64,000 nt of DNA from Perkinsus olseni (taxonomy: Eukaryota > Perkinsozoa > Perkinsida > Perkinsidae). The stretch covers positions 7,501 to 71,500 of the forward strand of contig JABANP010000249.1 in the NCBI GenBank assembly GCA_013115135.1, read 5' to 3'. A model generated the notes under the pieces. It was given only the letters and a program-made list of their open reading frames with translations, was not told the DNA's origin and did no database searches. The first letter of the stretch is position 1. Each line of letters starts with the position of its first letter. The position numbers and the translations under genes are program-made. Below, piece after piece: positions 10,265 to 22,691 of the stretch.

Positions 10265-12122
10265 TCACTTTTCGATGGCGAGAATAGGTTCATCATCAAC
10301 TGCGAACTGCTCAGTGGCCGATTCCACCGGATCGAGAGGAGGGAGGTCCAAGAGGGCGAAACCGTCCGCCGATGCTGAGCATGTAGTGCTTTGCCCAGGA
10401 CTGGCTTCCGAGCCGATATCCAGGCCTGATACACAGCAATACAGAAAAGCACTGTCACCTGCGGCCAGCGTACACCATGGCTCTCCACTGACGGGCGTAG
10501 CAATCCCAGTTTCGATCCTACAGAGGACATCAGGAGCCTGAGCGATCGTGAGACGCACTAGCACCCCTGAGTGATCAGGCTACACGCTACTTCCCCGGGT
10601 ACAAGCTGTACTTCCTGATGAACTGCTGAAGGTGGCATGAACTCGATTGGTGGAGTCACCAATACTGAGCAGCGACAAGGACAATGGGGAACATAAACGA
10701 GGCACGTACGTTCGGGAAGATCCTCGGTGGTATCCCTTACCACTCGTCTCTTCTTGGCCACCCTAATATCATCGACAGGCTGGAGGATGGGCCAGAAACT
10801 GCCACCGTCCGTGTAGGCCATGGCCGGGAGATCACTTCGAGTGCTCCGACTCAGATCTCTGTGCAGAAGAAAACTGTGATAACCACCGAGACAACACACG
10901 TGAACCTCGCACCCAGCGACGTCTATCGACTCTCCATCTCCCTGTGGTTGACGAACACCCTGCGGCTGATGTTCTCGTTGGCTTCGTGTTTGTACCATGC
11001 TTGCCTGCCCGATATCCGCAGGGCCGATATGCCTGTCTGTGGTTTGCTGGCCAATTGAAGATGCCTGTACTGAACCACAGGGTGTACCTGTTCCGAAAGG
11101 CCGTCGACAGCGTTACTGTCAGCCGACGTTCCTCATCGACGGATGATCACCTGATGGCGTTCGCTCCTCGCTCGCCTGAGTCCTGGATGTCTCTGAGTGA
11201 TCAGTCGGCGAAGTAAACGTTCTCCCCTGGCACCCTCGAGATTTCCTCTTATTCCGTCTTATCGTAGAGTACCTAAAGCGAGAGATAGTCATCGGTCGAC
11301 CAGCGGAACTACGGAGAGCGCCAATGTCTATACTAATGATTGCTTATCAATTGATAACCATATCAATATCATTGATAACCTACCATAGGTTCTTTATTGC
11401 ATTATCTGTCCGCCCTGGTAGGAGCTTGGCTATCTCCGCCCAACGGTTTCCGAAGCGACCATGAGCCTCAAAGATGATGCGATGCTCTTCCTCTGTCCAC
11501 GGTCTTTTGTTAACCTGGTTTTGGACAGCATTTTGTGGGATCGGGGAAGGAAAAACGAGCTGCACTACCGACCTTCGGATCGAGATGATTGTGCCAACGT
11601 TCTCTGCACTGCTTTGCGGTCCTAGTCACTGTATTGCCGTTGAGTCTAGTGAGAGCATCGGCGCTCAGAGTCCAATTCTTGGTGCCATTCGAAGTCACCG
11701 TTTGCCTGATCGAAAGCATGGAGAGCATCTCTCGAGTAGTAATTGAGAATTCACCTGATCAGGTCATCTTCTTCCTTGAGCCAGTGCCGTCTCTCGCTGC
11801 CTACTGCAATCCCAGATTTATTGGTAGTAGCTGACGCTGTATTCGGTGAGAGCAACCTCGCCGGGGGCGGCGGGGTCGGAGAAATTGTCGGAGAGTCTTG
11901 CATAACTGATGCATATAGCGATCACACCAATGGGTAGTTACTAGCCGAAAATGTGCTACCCGCCATCGCGAGGAACGTCGACCACGAGGAAGGTGATGCG
12001 TCATTTTCTGTCGTAGATGACGAAGAGGACAAAATGCTCGATATGGCATTGTCCAGGACCTGGTCTAAGGGAGCAGCAGAGGGCGATGGCTGGAAAGAGT
12101 TTAGAATATTCGAGGAGTCCAT
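10265..12122 (-). CDS. R2R3-type Myb DNA-binding protein
   Basis: Eight exons splice in phase to 467 residues: 12122-11960, 11896-11755, 11705-11573, 11514-11384, 11272-11151, 11087-10710, 10664-10603 and 10537-10265. Two Myb repeats each keep three regularly spaced tryptophans. The first runs from [10 protein letters not shown] to [11 protein letters not shown], and the second from [16 protein letters not shown] through [18 protein letters not shown] to IKNLWYSTIRR, the classic end of R3. The Trp codon of KNLW is split by the 111-base intron. The N-terminal ~80 residues are Ser/Pro-rich. The long C-terminal region contains a basic KKRR patch and is otherwise unrecognised, as usual for Myb activators. 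It should be a nuclear, sequence-specific transcription or cell-cycle (CDC5/Myb-like) factor. The 271-base gap to the next gene upstream probably holds the promoter. Confidence 0.9.
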
Positions 12123-12393
12123 TACAACAATCCATAGCCCTGAGAATACGTCCCGAAGGCACCAGTCACACGCCAAGAAAAGATGCACACCGAGGAGTCG
12201 GTTGGGAATCTCAGCCTGTACGAGAACATGCCTTGAACGAGAACTCGGAGATGTTCCCTTTCCGGAGGTGAATGCGACAATCCCTCCCCCTCCATCGCTA
12301 TGGCGATCTGATACTTGGACACAATACAGCAAACCCACCACTCTTATACAGGTATAAAAATGCAGAGCAATCATCAATCCATCAGAAGCGGAA

Positions 12394-13493
12394 TTACAAT
12401 CCTTCTTCCTCTCCTTTGGCTGGAGACGGATTACTACGTCCAGGCGAGTGCCACAGGCGGTAATCCTTCGGCCACATTAGCGGGAACATGCCTGCCGTAG
12501 CACCGTGTACTGAATAAAATTGTTGTTTTTGGGCTCCCAACTCACCGAGAAAACAACCGATAAGAACCCCGACAACATTTCCAGCTGTCCTCGTGAGAGC
12601 TACAGAGTGCAGCATACGTTGTGCCTTGGTCAAATTCGGGTCGGGAAGGCCCATCCTCTGGCGTATAAATGCATGCAGAAAAAATACGGTAGATGTACAC
12701 CCTACATGTGTGAGTGCTTCTACTGTACTGCCCAGCCAAATCCCTGATACATCTCCGATCGCATTACCCAAAGCTGCCGCCGCCAAAGTAGTGATACCCA
12801 ATGCGGCACCTGAACCGCAGCGGTGATGATCAGAGATTTACAACGGCGAGAACGAGCAGACTCCCTTACCAAGCTTAGCATCTATGAAGTCACCAGCGAC
12901 TAACATGATGCTGTTGTCTAGGAAACCAAACCCAACGAAGGGTATGGCCGCCGTTAAGAAAGTCTGGCGCATTTGCCAACTGAGGTGAGAACCGTTATCG
13001 AACCTACCATCAGTGTCCAAACTACAATGTTGGCCGCGGCACGTGAATTTTCCCATCAGTCTCTACCGTTCGGCCTCCAGATTTGCTCGGATCCTGTTCC
13101 GCAGCTGCCTCTGATGACACACTCCTACGTAGCGAAGATGCGCCATGAACACCCTGATCGCATTGATTACCCTTCAGACGGCCTTGCCTTGGTATCGCCA
13201 CGGGGCGAGTCATCGACTATGTCTCGTTGTAATGCAAGTTGATCCATCTCCCGTTGAATGCACCGTAATGCCTCCTCCAAAGCTGGGTTAACTGCCAACT
13301 TATCATGAAGGTCCTCTCTCGCCGCTACTTCCTGCAGGGTCCCCAGCCTCTTCAGCTTGCCACTCTCCCGATCTGTCGAGAACCATTGAGGAGGAGCAGC
13401 AATGTCATCTAACCTACTCGAAGATGCGAAGCACCGGGACCCGATACATCGCGCACCGGCTACTAGCCGTAGAGTGGACTTCGGCGCGAGCAT
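12394..13493 (-). CDS. TMEM65: TMEM65-like mitochondrial membrane protein
   Basis: Six exons splice in phase to 281 residues: 13493-13171, 13124-13026, 12979-12870, 12809-12706, 12657-12546 and 12491-12394. The family signature is clear: IPFVGFGFLDNSIMLVAGD, then TTLAAAALGNAIGDVSGIWLG, VEALTHRMGLPDPNLT, and a last membrane segment ending CFLGMFPLMW. Three hydrophobic segments are visible. The N-terminus (MLAPKSTLRLVAGARCIG) is a good mitochondrial presequence, and a polar linker with Ser/Glu/Asp separates it from the membrane domain. TMEM65 in animals is an inner-mitochondrial-membrane protein linked to ion (Na/Ca) transport. Its function in protists is not established. The ATG at 13493 was chosen because the longer frame upstream starts with GTG. 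Confidence 0.92.
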
Positions 13494-13566
13494 TGATATG
13501 AAAAAGTTAGCCACTAACTGTTGGCGTAAGTGCGACCTCTAGCCCAGGGGAAGCCTCCGCTCTTTT

Positions 13567-13587
13567 AGCGGGCACTTTTAGCCCGCT
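13567..13587. other. 7-bp inverted repeat upstream of the TMEM65-like gene
   Basis: AGCGGGC (13567-13573) pairs perfectly with GCCCGCT (13581-13587) across a 7-base loop. It lies ~75 bases upstream of the TMEM65-like start codon, in the promoter or 5' UTR. Possible RNA hairpin or binding site. No family is recognised. Confidence 0.4.
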
Positions 13588-13888
13588 GAAGAAGTCCGTC
13601 CCATGATAACCCGATGCTACGCAGAACTGACGTGAAGCAATCAACTATCTGCAGCAACACGACAGGGAGAATCGCCTGAAGATGGAGAGGTAGCAATCGG
13701 CAAATAGGAGCGCACTATCACAATGCCCATACCTGAGCGTTCGCTTTCTTTCTCTTTTGAGTCTCTCGCTTTCGTGTCCCCCGCGCCTCCATCAGAACTA
13801 TCCCTTTGAAGTAGGAGGGATAGTGATCTGAAGTATTGATTCCTATTCCTCGAACCTCTACATAAGGTACAGCCCGATTTGAAGGGGC

Positions 13889-15423
13889 TTACTTCAAGTC
13901 TTTCTCCTGCCTCGGACGTTTCCTCTTATCTGACCCATCACTGTCTGATGAAGACGAATCACTCGACGAAGATGACGAATCAGATGAATCGGAGGAAGAG
14001 GACGAAGCTTCCGAAACGCTCCGCTTTCGGTGCCCCCGACGGGGTTCTGAATGCATGTTCCGATCGACCGACGAGAGCTCCAGAGGCATCCTCATTACTG
14101 TGCCGAGATCGTTTTGGCAAGCTCTCCTTCACCGGATAATCCAGCCCCTCCGCCTGGTCTTTGGTGAGTTCTAGAATCTCTAAAGTGATGTCAGCCTGAG
14201 TCCAGTTCGTAAAATCCACTCACGTGCAACAATCAGCGAATTACCTTCGACAAAGGCTCTATAGTCTTCCCGCGACCGCCTTCGGTCTTCTGTCGGCAGA
14301 TAACGCACTTTCCAGCCTCGTATATCCTACTTGCGCAATCACTACAAAACCTAGCGAAAGCAGCTCATAACGCGAAGTCCACCCATCACAGAGCCTACAC
14401 ATGACCGCATGGCAGTACCGCTGTTGTAGCGGCAGCTCGGCTACAACGCACGCAGAGAGAGTATTGTGTCGCTTCACGGCCTCTAGCACGGAGGCTAGAC
14501 CTGATCGCCCATCGAGTAACTCTCGGTACCATCATCGCATTCCCCAGCACATTTCCTTCTGTAGCGAATTGACATGGTCCATGTCAATCTCTTTCACTGC
14601 TCCCGCAAATGTCTCAGACACCTTGTGAACGATTCCCTCATAGGCAGCCACCAACTTTCGCAGTATCTATCACTTGAGGGTTACCTCAAGCGCAGCTGAG
14701 ACGTGCTACTTACATCTGCCTCCCGAGTAGCGATCTCAAGCTTCCTCTCATCTCGAGCCATTGTGACCTGAATGTCACCTTTGTGAGGCAGCAGAAGCTA
14801 ATAGATCGGAAAGTGACAAAGCACTACCTGTGTCTGGCCAAGGCGGAATGACCGATCGACCAGGAAGTCCTTTAACCGATTGACAGAAGCGCTCAGGGTT
14901 GCGACAGCCTTTCTGTACGTCTCACTACCTATAAGAGGGTGATGAAGTTGGCGGGACAATGTGCATACCGTCCCCGTTAGTGGACTCATCTGCGGCCCGG
15001 CTATGCACCGCCAAAGCCTGCGCAGCGGCCTGATCTGCCTCAACTCTATCGAAATAGCTAAAATCCGGCTTGATGAGGTACATCTGACGCTGTGTGCCCA
15101 CGCCCTTCACCTTGAAACTGCAGTCGAAGTGTTTACATATTTGACGTATCTGACGTCAGAAATCCGTCACGAGACTCTACCGGACTCTACTCATATCATA
15201 ACTTGAACGAAAAGTGTGCCTTACCGCGCCACATCTACTGTTTGCTGAGATGTCATAGCTTGCACCTATGGAAGATCCCGTCTCCCTTCATTACCACGTC
15301 CCGTTCTGCGGAGTTGACCTTCTTCGGAAGAGCTTTCGAGTCCTTCCCCGATTCCAAAAACTTCTCTACCTCCCGCCACCACGGGGTCTGTCGCAAGAAA
15401 TGCAGAGGCTTCTGGCCGGACAT
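13889..15423 (-). CDS. RING-finger protein (IAP/MIB-type C3HC4) with Ser/Asp-rich tail
   Basis: Nine exons splice in phase to 342 residues: 15423-15266, 15117-14969, 14928-14828, 14767-14714, 14654-14551, 14500-14399, 14350-14245, 14195-14099 and 14046-13889. After an unrecognised N-terminal ~100 residues comes a long helical, coiled-coil-like segment. It is followed by a compact RING: CVRC, LPCGHVFCSDC, then CVIC. All eight zinc ligands are present, and the short spacing is typical of the RINGs of IAP, MIB and MULAN E3 ligases. The C-terminus carries a basic patch (RRGHRKR), a run of Ser/Asp repeats and KRKRPRQEK, which looks nuclear and phosphorylatable. A probable ubiquitin E3; substrates cannot be inferred. 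The RING is split by a 48-base intron (14398-14351) after LPCGHV. Confidence 0.88.
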
Positions 15424-16590
15424 GAAGAGAGACAAGAAACTGATAAAGAGCATACTACACATGCCTCAACAACTCCGAATCACGCAATCACTGATGTTGC
15501 CTCTCCCCTAGCTCACTTCCCACCCCATGTAGTAAAGACTGAACTCAAGAATCACGCGGCCTGCGAATCACGGGAACTCATGCTGAGTAGCAGGGGAATG
15601 GGCAGCATGTAACGAAGAATATTCAGGCCCCGAGACGCCGGATCCCTGGAGACGCGCGGCACAACGATATCGTCAACCTCTCAGCTAGCAGCTGGAGAAG
15701 AGATGACGAGCTTCCTCGGAAACCTCAGGAGAGGCCGCATCCTCTGTAGACAAATTCGTATAGTAACTATATTGATACTAGCGTAGAGCCGAAAAAACCA
15801 TCGTCAAGCCTACGCATATAAATCCGCACTAACTGGGAGAAACTGATCTCTCGTACTTCGTGTCGTCATACCCGAACGAGTCGCACGGATGTGTATGGGG
15901 GGAAGTATAGTACCATCTTCCACTAGAGGATCATCGCACCACACTCTTTCGCTCTGATAAAAGCCATGCTACTCCTCAGTGTACCCTGTGCATTACAATG
16001 AGCTGTTGGTAGTTGAGATCGAAGAAGCGGCCAACATCCGTCGACTTTTCCATATCGATAGAAGGCAAGCTCAGCTCTTCTGATCTTTGAGAAGTCTGAA
16101 GTTCACCGAACTAGCGCACTCGGAAAGCCCGGAGTAGTACCCTCAGCGAGGCTTCCGAATCTGTGAGGTATGTGGGAATACGTGAGTACGTGTATCTCAA
16201 CTGTGTCTCCCTAAATTTGGCTGAATTACCAAAATCGGAATCTTCTGAGATTACGCAGCTTCACTACAATTCTCAAGATCGACTTTACTAACTTAGCTAC
16301 CTTCTACTCCCTCTATGGGGGCCAAGGTGGGGCCTCGGCTACCATCCGCGTATCTCTCCCGTGCTAAATCGCATACTCTCCGGATAGCTTTATGATAAAG
16401 CAGCCGGACCAAATGCCTGGCTTTCTTTCGTGCCACGCACAACGGGTCCCCACGCGAACTCATAGGCTCTTGAGAGAAACGAGTGTGATGAAGCCCTACA
16501 ATATCAGGGGTCGCCTTCTGAAAGTTCTAACAAGTGGCGAAGCTGCCGTATCACCCTCTCCTATCACGCAGTTCACGATTCCGCCGCTCA
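15424..16590. other. No recognisable gene
   Basis: No exon chain or motif could be supported on either strand across this ~1.2 kb. It may hold the promoter of the RING gene and the 3' end of the unidentified gene further upstream on the minus strand. Confidence 0.35.
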
Positions 16591-17566
16591 ACCAGTCGCC
16601 GCGTATCATTGTCCATAGCTAACTATTGACAGCTTGGATTCGGAAGTAGAAGATGAATAGACAGTTCTCACTACCCTCTGACCTGAACTATCCAGCCTTA
16701 TTCCTCCCATCCGCTTCAGGAAATGGGCTGCATCGTTACTCACAGAAGAGTGTTCACCTGGCATTAGAGTCAGGACAAAAGACAAGCCCTTCCCTCTGCG
16801 CTACGCCTGAGGCCGGCCCTCTTCGCATCCGCTGCCGCTAAGGCGTTCTGTCGCCTGATCATATTCTTCACCTCCTACACGCGGGATATCCGTGCACATC
16901 GGTGATTGCCCGAGCTTGTCAACTCATGCCGTCTACTCTCTTAGATGTTGCAGACTTCAGCTTGAAGTCAGACCTCCGTAAGCCCTCTTTGATGACCCGG
17001 TGTATCTACCTTTCGCTGTGGCATCAGTGAGCAAGTCTGGGCGGCGACAAAATAATTAAATCGGCTACCGTCACCGCTCGCGAGCATAGACTCAGCACGG
17101 TCAGACAGTGATTGTTCACAGAGTTGGCGAGTTGGACCACTCTCTGATCAGAGCCATCCCGGAAGAAACATCGCGGGGACCGATCCTATCCCACTAGGAC
17201 CAAAAATGGGCCGAGTGAAAACGTGTGCCTCCTATCCGAGATCATACACTGGACAACTCGCCGATACCGCTTCAGCATTCTGTCCCACCTTCGCAGCAGG
17301 CGTATCCACCTCCTCGATGGGGACATCACTAACTACAGTTCTCTCTTGACGTCGTCGAGCCTCAGCTTCCCTGATGGAAGCCGATGCCCTTCGACAGAGC
17401 ATCGAATTTCGTGCCACGCGGGTAGCCTGTGCCGAATAAGTGCCCCGGAATGACGACGAGAGATTACAAGAGACAATGCAGCCATCACCGATGAACGATC
17501 GCGAGATCCACCTGTTGAAGGTGAGAGGGCGGTCTTCGAGCCAAATGCAGAGTCCGTGTCCGACAT
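16591..17566 (-). CDS. Unidentified protein, partial gene model
   Basis: An ATG at 17566 (MSDTDSAFGSKTALSP) is followed after a probable intron by a charged helical segment (RRASASIREAEARRRQERT, about 17.39 kb). That segment ends at a donor after NAEA. A further minus-strand exon near 17.15-17.07 kb (QRVVQLANSVNNHC) ends at a GTGACG donor with an acceptor (CGCCCAG) ~40 bases on. I could not close the downstream part. The N-terminal and Arg/Glu-rich composition suggests a soluble or membrane-peripheral helical protein. No family is recognised. Confidence 0.4.
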
Positions 17567-17740
17567 TTTATAGAAGAGGAGAGATGCAAAGAAGGAGACT
17601 CATGTCCGAACGAGGCAGCCCTGAACGAATGTATGCCGTATCAACTTGATACTCCACCATGAGCTGGAAACCTACACACGATAATGAGAGCAGTGCACAT
17701 GTTCAACAAATGCACCCGAGAGAGATCAAAAGGCACACAT

Positions 17741-19027
17741 TCAACGGTCATGGATGCGCTCAGTGTGTTGAACTTGACTATCCCTCAGAATCGCATCCAA
17801 CTTTCGCTTCTCGTCATCAGTCAGTCGAACGAGAGGAGCGCGACAGGGTCCTCCATGCAGACCGAGCATGTCCATCGCGTACTTGGCAAAAAACAACTAC
17901 TTCACCCGCCTGGATCCACAACAATGTACCTTCAATCCTGGCACTCCAAACTGCGAAGTAACAGCGGTGTTGATCTCAACTGCACGATGCTGATGAGCCA
18001 TTGCAGTGTGGAAGTCCCCCGTGTCAAAGGCCTCTTGCTGAGGGAGACGATGACTGCCTCTCTTCTATGGGCTGCGGATTACAGTACAATATCACAGCAA
18101 AGCTGCGGGGCTATGTTGGCCAATGCACATACTCCACCAACGGCACCGATGGACAGGGCAGGCAGGAGAAATCCTGCACTACCGGCTAATAGGCTGAACT
18201 CGTTCTTGTCAGTCTCTGGATAGATTGGAGCAATAACGAGCAGCAAATCATCATTGCACCTACTTTTACGGACTGTTGCCATCTTGACCACGTTGCCACT
18301 GGAGTCCTTCAAACCTATGATGTTTTTATGCCTGGCCAAGTGACAAATCGCTGCCACAGACAAGTCGACCCCGGTGTTAGCTGGCATGTTGTATCTACCA
18401 TTTCTCACTGATCCCAAGCCATATGCTGAACGTTGGGCTACAGAATAACAGGGATAGGGCTAGCATCGGCGATCGAAGTGTAGTGAGAGATTATTGCCTC
18501 ATCGGACATCCGCGATTTATAACAGCTCGGCGTGAGGACAAGTGCCTGCATGACACAGTACTCATCCCTTTTAATCCCATCCATCCTCGACTAGAAACCG
18601 TTTAGTGAGCACTACCGCATCGGCCCCGACCGCCGCCACTCGCTTAGTCATATCGATCGTAGCAGCAGTTGAACCTGCCTCCGTTCCAACAATAAGCTGC
18701 CACTGCGCAGGCATGTGCTCGCGGACGATCTTCACCTGGTGTACCTTGAACAGAATCATCAACTTTGATGCTATCACTCCCCCCTTCACCCGCTCATCAG
18801 TTGACAATAATACATACTCGCCATTACTCCCTTGACAGACTATACCAGACAGTCTAGTAGCAGACGACCAGCGCCTGATGTTCACTACGGCCGGTAAAAT
18901 ACAACCACAACGGCGGCTACTTGATGTTGGATATCATTTTGTTGTCATCAAGAGTGCCATCATCCGCGAATGGCGTGGCAATGGGAGGATAGATCCCCTT
19001 CAGAGAAGCCACTGTTACCACGGGCAT
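17741..19027 (-). CDS. HOGA1: DHDPS/NAL-family aldolase, 4-hydroxy-2-oxoglutarate aldolase-like
   Basis: Eight exons splice in phase to 305 residues: 19027-18921, 18874-18790, 18735-18616, 18545-18442, 18394-18270, 18215-18088, 18037-17930 and 17881-17741. The protein follows the eukaryotic HOGA pattern end to end: [68 protein letters not shown] (Schiff-base Lys in GLKDS), [17 protein letters not shown] and [16 protein letters not shown] cleaves 4-hydroxy-2-oxoglutarate to pyruvate and glyoxylate in hydroxyproline catabolism. Other members of the fold make dihydrodipicolinate or cleave sialic acid, so substrate is inferred from the GG.CALAN and GGPCRAPL signatures. I see no strong targeting peptide in this model, but an upstream exon cannot be excluded. 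Confidence 0.9.
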
Positions 19028-19339
19028 GGATCAAAGAACAGTAGACCTAGTACGAGGGACATCTTTGATGAGTCCCCTTGGGTCCTTCGTGAACGACTCT
19101 TCTTCAAACCGCGCGGCGTGCCGTGCTTGCGACGAACTTCATATAAGTATCAGCAGCCAACGTTCGGTAGACCCAAAAGCTAATTTGCACTAGCAACACA
19201 ACACGACCTCACCCGCTGTTAGCATCCGCTATTCTGATAGAATAAATGTTCCAAAATTTATGGCGATGTCAGAGTCACTACGAGAATAAGAGCCACTGCA
19301 GCAGCGACATATCCTCAGTGAAGAGGTTGGGGAGGCTAT

Positions 19340-21283
19340 AACATCTAGCGCAACAACTAATGGCAATGGTGTGTGCCACTTTTCATGCTTGACTTATGCC
19401 TTAACCTTAGCGTCGACATATTTATCCCAACAGTTCCGGCCTGAAGACGAAGAGTATATTCAAAAAGGTAGCCGTTGAGTGACATACTGCAGAACTCCTC
19501 CGTCTTGGACATTTGCTTCGAAGCTGGTCTGGTATGCTGCTGTCGGCTGTTGCCACTTTGTTGGCTGCCAGGACCGTAACTGAGAGAATTCAAGAATCAG
19601 GCCGAAGAGGGGACCGTGGTTCTTACAGGACCGTATTGAAAGCTGGGCATGTAGTACCACACACGGCGCATTGAGCCTTCTTATGTACAGTGGGAGCCAC
19701 CTTAGACTGATCTTGCAGAACCTACATGAGAAAGCCATGAGATATGTCTAACTGTATGACCTTGTGCTCACCCATCGGGGGAACCATCCTTCCTTCTTCC
19801 CTCCTTGGGCGACAATTGTACCCAAAGTCCATCCGTTCACCGTCTGATGGGCAATCCCTCCTCTGATCTGACAAAGAAATAATTCTTCGCCCGCCCTCCC
19901 CTTGATTGCACTACCGATATTATATCGCCAATCATAACGGAGAGTTCGTTGGGCCTATCTTTTCGAGTCATAGGCCCTTCGCGCAATGTAGGTCGAAGCA
20001 ATGCTTGGAGCGTGATGCTGCAACTTGCCACTGACACCTCCACTCTGGGCTGAGCCAGGGCGACTCTGCCGTCCACTGGGTGATGTAACCACGCCAGCTG
20101 AGAGAGAGTGTCCATTGAGATAATGTGCGCCAAGGCTGAGCTGCGTCCCTTGCTGAGCCAAACTTACATTCGGTCACAGCATAGCCCATACCTTCCCGGA
20201 TAGTCTTGCATCTGATAGGACATGTATACGATACTTAGCACCATCATGATGTACGCTCACCTGTTGTCAGGCACCCAACCTAACCTGGCGCCATCTCCAG
20301 AAATACAAAGATTCCAACCAGCTCGGGCTCTACGCTGCCATACTACTACAACCTCTCCTTCTGACACCTGTGTATTGCATACGTCAGGCGAGAATCATGA
20401 AACATCCCTCCGGACGCCTACCGGAAGGAACTGGTCCAGACTGTCACTTCCAATCTTGATCGTGTGAGGGTCGAAGTCGCGTATAATGGATGCTCTCTCA
20501 GCCAAAACTGTGGGCATCTTAGCGGCTGCCTCAGCTGCAGCGGAACCTACCCACATAAGTGTCTAGTACGAATGAGTATAGGTATATGGGAAGATCCTAC
20601 CTTGAACTTCCCTATCAGCATTGGCTATAGGCTGAGCCCCCGGAGGCACCAGGCCTTCCGATTCAACGTATTCATCTAAGCGTTTCAGGCAGTAAGCAGG
20701 GAACCAGCCTTCAGGACTCGAACGGGTTATGTTTCTGAGAAGAGAACATATGATTGATCTTGCTCTGCATATGACGATACCTCCACGGCTGAACCACGAA
20801 GTTGCCTGACAAAGAGCCAAACCCGAACCCTTCACTTACGTTCCGTGAACCCACAGCCCGTTCTCACTCTTGTCGTCGACCGAAACTTGATCATGGACAC
20901 CCACGGATATAACATGTCCTAACCGGCACCACAGTAAGACTCGAGTATCCCCTTTGGAAGGTCAGTCACCTCCAAGCTCTTGACTGTTGGCCTTAGCCCC
21001 TTCGAACGGTATCATGACAGTCTGGACCTTATTCGTTTGGCACTGCCCTTCATGCTCCGATTCCTACTCAATGATTGTACTTCCGGTTGCCAACCGTAAG
21101 AACTACCTCATCACTGCCAGCTTTATCTGTCTGGGTATGGAAGCCAGGTTGTGTAGTGTTGGGAGCAATGACGACTCCTGCCTTACACGCCTTGCATACC
21201 TTAGCATGTGCTTGATACCTGAGATTCCATTTCCAAGCAACCGTACCGGAATGATATGTTACGTAGAATAAGTCCCAGTCCAT
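19340..21283 (-). CDS. Unidentified multi-exon protein with CxxC motifs
   Basis: Minus-strand exons include a segment with KVCKACKAGVVIAPN (about 21.2 kb), one with GHVISVGVHDQVSVDDKSENG (split here only by description, about 20.9 kb, ending at a GTAAGT donor), one with EGWFPAYCLKRLDEY (about 20.7 kb), and a C-terminal one containing CAVCGTTCPAF (about 19.66 kb). The mix of paired cysteines and beta-rich text suggests small zinc-binding and SH3- or BAH-like folds, perhaps in a chromatin or scaffold protein. I could not complete the splicing and do not name a family. Confidence 0.35.
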
Positions 21284-21389
21284 TGACAGCTCCCAGTAGG
21301 ATCGAAGTCAGGATCGTAGTGGCACTCTGAGATGCGCCAACAGCGATGGGCCGTTCACAAGGAACTGTTCACGGTTACTTATTTTCAGA

Positions 21390-22312
21390 TTAGAAAGCAT
21401 CTTCCATATGGACTGACACTCCGGTCGCTGAGGGTCCTGCAAAGAGCTTGAATGGGGAAGGTGAGCTCAAAGTGAGTATAGTACCGGTGGATTGATAGAA
21501 AATATCTCCTTCTTATCATTGAGGGGAGTCTTGCAAACCGGACACGGGACGTTTCGTGCCTGGCCGGCAGTCCTCGCAACCTGGACCCAACTTCGAAACG
21601 TCGGCTGGATTTGACTCCATTCTTCCAGACAATCCCCGCAGAACATATGGGAGCACTTCGTGATCTTGGGATGGCAGCCAACAATATAAGTATGGCAGAT
21701 CTTGCAGACGAACTCTTCGGACTCGGGCGTGGGGTTGAGCAGTTGGTCCGTATCAATCTTTATCTCGTCGAGCGGCAGCCTATGAATCGGATCATCTAGG
21801 GTATGGCTAGAATCTTCAGGATCCGAACCTGACGGAGGAGATGGAGAGAAGTCAAATAGAGCCAACAGTCAGGATGATCGGCCCCTCGGTACGTCCCAAA
21901 GTCACGAACGGCGGAGCTTACTGATTCGAACCACTGATGCCGTATTTTCATGCGATAGGAGCTCAAGCTCCGAAGGTTAAGCGATCCAACAGTGCACATA
22001 TTTTTTTGCAGAGCGTCTCGTATGGCAAAGAAAACCGAAGAAGTATAAACCGAAGAGGTACAGGGAACCATTCACGTCGGCACCTTAGAAGGTACCGGCA
22101 ACAAGTTTCGAGAGTAGATTATACACTCCGCTATCTTGTCGAAATCGGCGATCTAAAAGATAAACTTCGACGAGACTACTTTCGACTGCCTGCGGACTAT
22201 GGGCCGAGGAGGCTGCCGCCGCCGCTGATCCATGAGTAGCGGCTGAATCTTGTCTTGATACTGCTGACGACTGCCTGCCGACGCTGCGCTTGCCACTGCC
22301 TCGAGATGTCAT
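21390..22312 (-). CDS. RING-finger (C3HC4) protein
   Basis: A first exon starts at ATG 22312 (MTSRGSGKRSVGRQSS) and is Ala/Ser-rich, with a donor near 22.1 kb. A helical exon follows (IRDALQKNMCTVGSL, about 22.0 kb). An acidic exon then leads into the RING: CKIC at ~21.70 kb, CSHMFCGDC, and CPVC about 27 residues later, so all eight zinc ligands are visible. A probable last intron (donor after NPP, acceptor CATTCAAG) leads to a short tail ending at a TAA (21390-21392). The unusually long loop between the CGDC and CPVC pairs is a notable feature. Likely ubiquitin E3 ligase; partners unknown. Exact borders of exons 1-3 are uncertain. Confidence 0.7.
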
Positions 22313-22329
22313 AGCTACGATTTTCACTC

Positions 22330-22691
22330 GGAAGCGAGTTGTCTAACTACTGACAAACAACAATGCGGTAGATGAGCAACTCGGCTACAAAGCGGGCAAG
22401 TAAAATCTCGTATCGCATCAATACCAGTGACTGGGAGGATAGATTAGCGGACGAAGAATTACATTCCGTTCGATGATAATAATATAATAGGCAATGCTCT
22501 ACATGCCAAGCATTGAACATGATACTATTGTACTATCAGTACTATTCAAATTGAGATATTGTTACAATTCAATAACGTTATCAAGTTGTCGACTATATAC
22601 CGGATCGTGGAGAGTGTCACGACCCAAGCTGACAATCTCAGTTTGAGATTTAGTCCGGCTAGAGGGATCACGTCAGCATTACGATGCGTGG
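22330..22691. other. AT-rich intergenic interval
   Basis: The stretch around 22,470-22,600 is distinctly AT-rich, with ACTATTGTACTATCAGTACT-type short inverted text. It separates the RING gene start from the 3' end of the first SET gene. No gene seen. Confidence 0.5.

Noticed and set aside
10275..10541. Plus-strand open frame of 88 codons
   Set aside because: Lies antisense to the last exon of the Myb gene, which is supported by continuous splicing.
17741..19027. Bacterial origin of the aldolase by recent transfer
   Set aside because: Seven introns and a pattern matching eukaryotic HOGA proteins along the whole length argue against recent transfer.
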